Source: a virus. Taken from it: DNA of 60,111 nucleotides. The stretch is taken from IMG/VR virus record IMGVR_UViG_3300031774_000010, positions 1 through 60,111 of that record. One strand, 5' to 3'. Numbering within the stretch: the first letter of the stretch is position 1; each line of letters starts with the position of its first letter. Below, piece by piece: positions 55,945 to 60,111 of this stretch. Under the pieces are notes generated by a model that searched no databases, was not told where the DNA came from, and saw only the letters and a program-made list of their open reading frames with translations. Made by a program: the position numbers and the translations under genes.

Positions 55945-56076
55945 ATGAACACACATGACCCAATCGAAAAGTATTTTGAATGCGTTTCTTATTGTTACTT
56001 AGAGGACGATGAAGAAACATGTCTCAACGTATGCGTGGAGGGCTTGAAGGATTCTCAATTTGGATCACATTCTTAA
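55945..56076 (+). CDS. Small twin-Cx3C protein, 43 residues
   Basis: ATG at 55945. YFECVSYCYLEDDEETCLNVC has two CxxxC pairs separated by eight residues, the pattern of small disulfide or metal helical hairpins. Acidic. The 3' end lies antisense to a small minus-strand gene. I recall similar short peptides near cyanophage replication genes. Function unknown. Confidence 0.6.
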   Translation: MNTHDPIEKYFECVSYCYLEDDEETCLNVCVEGLKDSQFGSHS

Positions 56077-56200
56077 TTGATTCTGACATTTCTCTATAAC
56101 CAGTCCCTACATAAATTTGTCCAGCAACTACAGATGCTGACATTAAACCCCAGAAGATGTAGTACCAAGAAGATTTGACTTGATGCATTCTGTTTTTCAT
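56024..56200 (-). CDS. Small single-pass membrane protein after the DNA polymerase gene
   Basis: ATG at 56200 immediately follows the polymerase TAA (TAAATG). Fifty-eight residues: SSWYYIFWGLMSASVVAGQI is a membrane helix, then YVGTGYREMSESIKN. I recall this peptide in other cyanophages. The 3' end overlaps the plus-strand CxxxC peptide by 53 bases in antisense. Confidence 0.65.
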   Translation of the reverse strand: MKNRMHQVKSSWYYIFWGLMSASVVAGQIYVGTGYREMSESIKNVIQIENPSSPPRIR

Positions 56201-58033
56201 TTAGTGAGTCTCCATCCAATTTTTACCTTCTTTGGCTTCACCAGTTAACGGACATTTTAAGTCAAAAAATTCTCCTGCTTTTTCAAAAGATTTAATTGCT
56301 AGGTCCTTATACACGGAAACGTGTTGAGGTTTTACTAGTGCTTGGATTTCATCGTGGATGTGAGCGACAAAAGCAAAATGACACCCCCATTTAAGTTTTG
56401 CTAAATGTAAATCTTTGTAGAGAATACAAGTAGCTTTTTTAACTGCAATTGCACCAGTTGATTGTAGTAACTGATTCAATGCACTATGGCGAGATCTTAT
56501 CTGTAAATGTCTACCATCTATTCCAGTTAAGTAACCACGTTCAACTACTCTCTCATCAACTTTATCTTTTAGTTTTTTAATTGCTGGTAAATTTTTATAG
56601 AAAGTATCAATAGTTTCTCTACCTAATTCTTGTTGCTCATGCTCACTTAAAGAGAAGTCTAAAATAGTGCCTAATTTTCTTGCTCCAGCACCATAAAGTA
56701 CTGCATAGATCAAAGTTTTTGCAAGCTCTCTCGTATTTTTACTTATATCTCCTTTACCATCAAATATTCCAAATAATTTTGCATTGTGAGTGTGTATATC
56801 GAAGCCATCTGTACTAACTAATTTAGCGTACTCTCCATCATCGAAGTATGCCAGTTGAGCACCTAATGCACGTAGTTCTAACCCACTAGCATCCGCTCCA
56901 ACTTGCACCCATCCAAAGGGTGCATAGAAGAGAGCACGGCACTCTGCGCCATAAGGTTGACCAACTCGCGGAATTTGGGCCACATTGGGACCCCGGTGTG
57001 AACATCTGCCCGACACACAGGCGTTGGTGATAACTGAACCATGTATTCTTCCATCTTTAAATTTTTGGCTATGTTTTACCCACGCTTCCTTACCCTCAGA
57101 TATTTGACCTAATCTCTTATTTAATAATTGGTATTTAGCTAAGAGAGCAGCTTCTGGGTATTTCTTACCAAGGATTTCCAATACGTCATCATCAAGTTTC
57201 GTATTACCTTTCTCTGTCTTGCTGAATGTGATGTCAGAGTATTTGTCACGTAATCTATCTGCTGTTTGTTTTCTTGAAGCTGGGTTAAATACTGTAACTT
57301 TATCTTTAAGTCTTTTTCCTGTTTTCTCCGAAATTCTTTCCTCTGTAATCGGTGGAAATGTCGCTTGAAGTTCATCATCAATCTCTTGTCTCTTAGTTTT
57401 TAATGTGTTAACTAAAGCGTAAGCTGCTTTTTCATTAAAAGGAAAACCAAAATCCTCTTGTAATGCCATGATACTTGCAAAATTATGCTCTAATTCGTAA
57501 CAAGTAGGGCTTAACTCTTGCGTCTGGAAATATTTATATAGTTCTAGTGATACTAAGGTGTCATTCTCACAGTACTTCTGCATTTCTGGAGTCCACTTGT
57601 CCCATTTATCTGCCCCCGTCTCTACTGGAAAATCAGATTTATTTACATTTAATCTTGCTCCCCATGCTCCTAAAGAATGTTTACCTTTATATTTTGAATC
57701 GATATGCGAAAACTTTTGTTCATCAACAGGCTCCATCTCTGGCCAAAGTACACGACTCATAATTAATGTGTCGCAAAGAATGCATCCTTTTTTCGTTTTA
57801 AAACGTGGATAAACAGTTTTTAATGCTCTTAAATCAAAATTAATTCCATTATGGAAAACAAGTAAGTCTGCCTGACTAATTAAATGTAAGCCATTTGTAA
57901 TAGGTTCATATCCTTCCTGATCTGCACAACTAATAACATCATTAGTATCAATATCTCTAAGCACTAGACTATGAACTCTGTCCAATTCATGGAGCAGACC
58001 GTTCGTTTCACAGTCGAGTACGTATCGGAGCAT
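56201..58033 (-). CDS. polA: T7-like family A DNA polymerase with proofreading exonuclease
   Basis: A 610-residue protein. 3'-5' exonuclease motifs: D7/E9 in VLDCETNG, HNGINFD (61-67), YCENDT (D158). Polymerase motif A VGADASGLELRALG (D381), motif B R435...K439...Y443...Y447G, motif C HIHDE (560-562). Tyr443 aligns with the T7 Tyr526 position that favours dideoxynucleotides, unlike the Phe of E. coli Pol I. Lacks a 5' nuclease. It replicates the phage genome. Lies between two small genes in a tightly packed minus operon. Confidence 0.96.
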   Translation of the reverse strand: MLRYVLDCETNGLLHELDRVHSLVLRDIDTNDVISCADQEGYEPITNGLHLISQADLLVFHNGINFDLRALKTVYPRFKTKKGCILCDTLIMSRVLWPEMEPVDEQKFSHIDSKYKGKHSLGAWGARLNVNKSDFPVETGADKWDKWTPEMQKYCENDTLVSLELYKYFQTQELSPTCYELEHNFASIMALQEDFGFPFNEKAAYALVNTLKTKRQEIDDELQATFPPITEERISEKTGKRLKDKVTVFNPASRKQTADRLRDKYSDITFSKTEKGNTKLDDDVLEILGKKYPEAALLAKYQLLNKRLGQISEGKEAWVKHSQKFKDGRIHGSVITNACVSGRCSHRGPNVAQIPRVGQPYGAECRALFYAPFGWVQVGADASGLELRALGAQLAYFDDGEYAKLVSTDGFDIHTHNAKLFGIFDGKGDISKNTRELAKTLIYAVLYGAGARKLGTILDFSLSEHEQQELGRETIDTFYKNLPAIKKLKDKVDERVVERGYLTGIDGRHLQIRSRHSALNQLLQSTGAIAVKKATCILYKDLHLAKLKWGCHFAFVAHIHDEIQALVKPQHVSVYKDLAIKSFEKAGEFFDLKCPLTGEAKEGKNWMETH

Positions 58034-58036
58034 GAT

Positions 58037-58270
58037 CTACTTTTGGTGTTTAAGTAGTTTAGCGATGTTCACTATATCAAGATTACTGGTTAAGTCGTTC
58101 TTTTTAAACCGTTCGTAAAGGTCTTTAATGGATGTTAAATCTCTAAGACAGAGTGCTCTTTCTAGACTATTCGGTTCTTTAATGTCTACAAGTTCGATTG
58201 CGCGTTTTCCTTTTGAAAGGCAGAGCACCTTTAAGGTCTCAGGATCATATAAAACGTAACCAACTTGCAT
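58037..58270 (-). CDS. Small unknown protein upstream of polymerase, 77 residues
   Basis: Seventy-seven residues, beta start (MQVGYVLYDPETLKVLCLSK) then helices. The stop is three bases before the polymerase ATG, so it is cotranscribed. No family recognised. Confidence 0.6.
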   Translation of the reverse strand: MQVGYVLYDPETLKVLCLSKGKRAIELVDIKEPNSLERALCLRDLTSIKDLYERFKKNDLTSNLDIVNIAKLLKHQK

Positions 58271-58273
58271 GGC

Positions 58274-58558
58274 TTAATCCTTTATAGATTCATGATTAGG
58301 AATTGCCCTCATCAAAAATATATCTAATGCTACATGGAGTAAAAGTGGAACCATTTTAAAAGCAGGTTCAGGTAATCCTCCAAATAGTGCTGCTAGTTTG
58401 TCACTTAGATCTGTTCTATGTAGATCTTCAAATTCAACAGCCAACATATTTGCTACGTTTAAGAAGAAGTCCATTGGTTCTTCATCTTGATGTTTTAATT
58501 GTTCAACTATTTCCCAAAGTTGTGGGTCTGTTTGAATGAGTTTTAAAAGTTCTTCCAC
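58274..58558 (-). CDS. Small helical protein, 94 residues
   Basis: Ninety-four residues, GTG start at 58558, with amphipathic helices (LLKLIQTDPQLWEIVEQLKH; FKMVPLLLHVALDIFLMRAI). Its start lies one base from the start of the divergent plus-strand gene. Possibly a polymerase-region accessory. Function unknown. Confidence 0.6.
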   Translation of the reverse strand: MEELLKLIQTDPQLWEIVEQLKHQDEEPMDFFLNVANMLAVEFEDLHRTDLSDKLAALFGGLPEPAFKMVPLLLHVALDIFLMRAIPNHESIKD

Positions 58559-58559
58559 A

Positions 58560-59183
58560 ATGACTCAACGAGTACGCCGCAAGTTTACAAGCTCTACATT
58601 TTGTGTTGATGGATATATCTGTAAAGTTTTTATAGAACCAGTAGAAAAATATACTTCAAATTTTTATATATGGAGTGCTGGGTTTGCTATTGGTAAATCA
58701 AAAAGGCAAATCAATGACTGGTATAAAAGAAGGAAAAATAAGCGTGCTCGTTCTTTAGAAGGAAAAATTAGTGGTAAAAGAGGAATAAAAATTATAAGAA
58801 AAGGTTTTCAAGAAATTTTAAAAATGAGGTGGTTAATAGAACCAGGTGATGCATTATCTGGAGTGTGTAGATCTGCAAAAACAGAGAAGGAATTTAACGC
58901 TTTTTATAGATGGGCAAAAAAACATCCAGAGATAATAATTAATTATCTTAATAAAGAATTTATTTGGTATCGTCCTCCATTTCCAAATGATCCTGTGAGA
59001 AAACATTTTAAAATTATTCCTCTTACACCTTCTAATAAATTAATTAGTACTACTGGGTCTTCTTATTATGACTGTTTTCTTGTTCGTCCAAAAGTTGAAG
59101 GTAATTCTCTATCCATGGAGCAAATAACTGATCTACTATCCCCGGTTCTAGCCACTGCGCCATTCGAGGAAACGCCCACTTAA
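58560..59183 (+). CDS. Unknown plus-strand basic protein
   Basis: ATG at 58560 (207 residues) is preferred over 58536, which would overlap the divergent start by 23 bases. Lys/Arg-rich middle (KRQINDWYKRRKNKRARSLE), a central helix and a Pro/Phe-rich C-terminal half (PPFPNDPVRKHFKIIPLTP). It overlaps the minus-strand gene at its 3' end by 134 bases. Possibly nucleic-acid-binding. No family recognised. Confidence 0.55.
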   Translation: MTQRVRRKFTSSTFCVDGYICKVFIEPVEKYTSNFYIWSAGFAIGKSKRQINDWYKRRKNKRARSLEGKISGKRGIKIIRKGFQEILKMRWLIEPGDALSGVCRSAKTEKEFNAFYRWAKKHPEIIINYLNKEFIWYRPPFPNDPVRKHFKIIPLTPSNKLISTTGSSYYDCFLVRPKVEGNSLSMEQITDLLSPVLATAPFEETPT

Positions 59184-59367
59184 GGGCTTCTTTTGATTCT
59201 TCAGTATCTTGTTCTAATAAATCTATTAATACTGCACCTAACCATTTACATGGCTCTAACTCTGGGTTTAAATATTTAGTCGATGGTAATAACGATTTTG
59301 CGTAATTTCCCTTCAGTGTCTCGTAGTTCGTAGATTTGGAACTCTCCATCACCGATCTCTGTATCAA
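59050..59367 (-). CDS. Unknown helical protein, 105 residues
   Basis: A Trp/Leu/Glu-rich helical protein (EPCKWLGAVLIDLLEQDTEE; ALKWAFPRMAQWLEPGIVDQ). The start is uncertain; the first 30 residues lie inside the upstream gene, so a later in-frame ATG (residue 7) or non-AUG start may be used. It lies in antisense to the 3' end of the plus-strand gene. Function unknown. Confidence 0.55.
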   Translation of the reverse strand: MIQRSVMESSKSTNYETLKGNYAKSLLPSTKYLNPELEPCKWLGAVLIDLLEQDTEESKEALKWAFPRMAQWLEPGIVDQLFAPWIENYLQLLDEQENSHNKKTQ

Positions 59368-59506
59368 TAGCAGTATAGAGATTGTACTTGGGTAAGTTCA
59401 CTCTTCCGCATTCATTTACATAAAGATGAGTATGATCTAACACAGAGATCACACCAGAATCACTGGCTACCTTACCTATTAATTTTGGCTTAATATTTTT
59501 AGCCAC
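59276..59506 (-). CDS. Small beta-rich protein, first of the replication arm
   Basis: Seventy-six residues, beta-rich (KLIGKVASDSGVISVLDHTH; EFQIYELRDTEGKLRKIVIT). First gene of the minus-strand arm; candidate -10 box 22 bases upstream on the minus strand. May be an early host-takeover protein by position. No family recognised. Confidence 0.6.
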   Translation of the reverse strand: MAKNIKPKLIGKVASDSGVISVLDHTHLYVNECGRVNLPKYNLYTAIDTEIGDGEFQIYELRDTEGKLRKIVITID

Positions 59507-59527
59507 AAAAAAAAGACAACAACTATT

Positions 59528-59533
59528 ATTATA
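59528..59533 (-). promoter_or_regulatory. Candidate -10 box of the minus-strand arm
   Basis: Minus-strand TATAAT lies 22 bases before the first minus-strand gene. A plausible -35 is not evident, so support is modest. Confidence 0.35.
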
Positions 59534-59538
59534 CGCAA

Positions 59539-59649
59539 GGGTCGTAGAAGAACAGTGTCAGACCCTAGAGGAAGGCACAATTTTTACTGTTTCTTGTGTC
59601 TAGCAATTGCGAATCCTACCGAGAAATAGCGGTGGGATTCCTTCCTCTA
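59539..59649 (+). ncRNA. Candidate structured RNA with three-way junction
   Basis: GGGTC/GACCC (59539-59543 with 59561-59565) is followed by a perfect 10-bp helix TAGAGGAAGG/CCTTCCTCTA (59566-59575 with 59640-59649). Inside lie a short CACAA/TTGTG stem (59576-59580 with 59594-59598) and a 10-bp stem AATCCTACCG/CGGTGGGATT (59612-59621 with 59630-59639, one G-U). The layout forms a three-way junction. The G-U works only in plus-strand RNA. It could be a leader element, small RNA or an origin-type structure. No match to a known RNA family was recognised. Confidence 0.5.
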
Positions 59650-59747
59650 CAAATCTTAAGGTTTTCTTAACATTTAATGTATCCGCGCAAACTGTATCAA
59701 TAACTACAAAAAGTGTATAGTTAAATTAAGCCATAAAGGAGCACACC

Positions 59748-59891
59748 ATGCCACGTTTAACTTACAGAGGTAATGTTTACCAACCATCAGAAAAGAAATC
59801 TGAAAAACTTAATCGTGTTGTAGGTTTACCTCACACTTATCGTGGAGCTGTGTACCATTACGAACCAGTAGAAAAGGAGAAAGTAGTATGA
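59748..59891 (+). CDS. DUF4278-like small protein, 47 residues
   Basis: ATG at 59748 after AAAGGAG (59735-59741). The 47 residues contain two YRG motifs, RLTYRGNVYQP and HTYRGAVYHYEP, resembling cyanobacterial DUF4278 peptides (LTYRG..Y). Lys-rich linker. The stop overlaps the next ATG (ATGA). It may be host-derived. Function unknown. Confidence 0.65.
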   Translation: MPRLTYRGNVYQPSEKKSEKLNRVVGLPHTYRGAVYHYEPVEKEKVV

Positions 59892-60016
59892 ATCAACTAC
59901 CCAGCATTAGAAAACGCATGACAAAAGAGATGCGTCTTCATGAAGCACAACTAATTGCCGCAGTAGGATCAAATTTTAGGCAATTTAAAAAACCTACTAA
60001 ATTAAAAATCAAATAA
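59888..60016 (+). CDS. Small basic helical protein, 42 residues
   Basis: ATG at 59888, coupled to the DUF4278-like gene by a four-base overlap. Lys/Arg-rich helix (IRKRMTKEMRLHEAQLIAAV), then a basic tail. A terminator follows directly. Function unknown; nucleic-acid binding is possible from charge. Confidence 0.6.
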   Translation: MNQLPSIRKRMTKEMRLHEAQLIAAVGSNFRQFKKPTKLKIK

Positions 60017-60024
60017 GTTTTTAT

Positions 60025-60047
60025 CCCCGCCCAGTGCGGGGTTTTTT
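60025..60047 (+). terminator. Rho-independent terminator for the two small peptides
   Basis: Perfect stem CCCCGC/GCGGGG (60025-60030 with 60036-60041), five-base loop, six T. It lies between convergent genes. Confidence 0.88.
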
Positions 60048-60111
60048 ATGCACACCCTTTAATGTACTCTTCAGCCAATGCTTGATTTTGGTGGATTTTT
60101 TTAATGAATTT
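60046..60111 (-). CDS. 3' end of a minus-strand gene, truncated
   Basis: The minus-strand frame is open from the window edge to a TAA at 60048-60046 and encodes KFIKKIHQNQALAEEYIKGC A. A helical, coding-looking 21-residue C-terminus. The rest lies beyond the window, so identity cannot be judged. Its stop sits within the T-run of the neighbouring terminator. Confidence 0.5.
   Translation of the reverse strand, partial: KFIKKIHQNQALAEEYIKGCA

Noticed and set aside
59539-59649. Glutamine-type riboswitch (glnA or downstream-peptide motif)
   Set aside because: The stem arrangement is reminiscent, but the conserved junction sequences I remember for those motifs are not present.
1-60111. CRISPR array
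   Set aside because: No regular short repeats with unique spacers were seen; the tandem repeats found are coding.
1-60111. Terminal direct repeats or circular overlap between the window ends
   Set aside because: The first and last bases show no shared sequence by eye, and reading frames across the joint are inconclusive.

Overview
The window looks like part of an AT-rich, double-stranded DNA tailed phage that infects cyanobacteria, probably a marine Synechococcus. The phage calls rest on a large terminase, portal, scaffold and coat block, several tail fibres ending in intramolecular-chaperone (peptidase S74) domains, lysis genes, and a T7-like family A DNA polymerase. The cyanobacterial host is argued from three high-light-inducible (Hli) proteins in one operon, an NblA-like phycobilisome-degradation protein, a PsbN-like membrane protein, DUF4214 repeats and a DUF4278-like peptide. 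NblA points to a host that has phycobilisomes, so Synechococcus rather than typical Prochlorococcus. No RNA polymerase, integrase, psbA/psbD, tail sheath or obvious tape-measure gene was seen, so a short-tailed virion using host sigma-70-type promoters is the most economical reading. That part is inference. Both ends cut through genes, so this is a fragment or an arbitrarily opened genome.

Layout. 1-6070 (+): small virion proteins, including an S74 domain split over two overlapping frames and a 716-residue protein built of 11-residue repeats. 6067-15975 (+): packaging and head genes: small and large terminase, an AbrB-like peptide, portal, a scaffold overlapping the portal in another frame, coat protein, a second abundant virion protein, a connector with a helix-hairpin-helix, and tiny ORFs. 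16028-27118 (+): tail and fibre genes, with one minus-strand holin-like gene. 27206-34701: membrane proteins, a minus-strand cassette of three secreted proteins, two lysozyme-like proteins (one fused to a C39-like peptidase), an HNH nuclease and NblA. 34394-37082 (-): accessory operon with MazG-like and Dam-like proteins. 37138-45993: DUF4214 protein, an HNH-like protein, a gene with 78-bp tandem repeats, two mosaic tail fibres and the PsbN-like protein.

46012-59506, mostly minus strand: the Hli triplet, a secreted barrel-like protein, a primase-polymerase/SF3 helicase, a PD-(D/E)XK exonuclease, a winged-helix regulator, a Gp157-like protein, a tandem-OB SSB and a T7-like DNA polymerase. A few short plus-strand genes are interleaved. 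59507-60111: an intergenic region with a possible three-way-junction RNA, then two small plus-strand peptides and a shared terminator.

How it may work together: the right arm would replicate DNA with primase-helicase, SSB, exonuclease and polymerase, and the left arm builds and fills the capsid. The Hli, PsbN-like and NblA-like proteins would adjust the host's light harvesting and photosystem during infection. The lysozyme, C39-like and holin-like proteins would open the cell. Features worth most attention are the long dual-frame and antisense overlaps, the possible +1 frameshift in the S74 gene, an AUA start on a secreted protein, the coupled Hli triplet, and the structured intergenic element near 59.6 kb.
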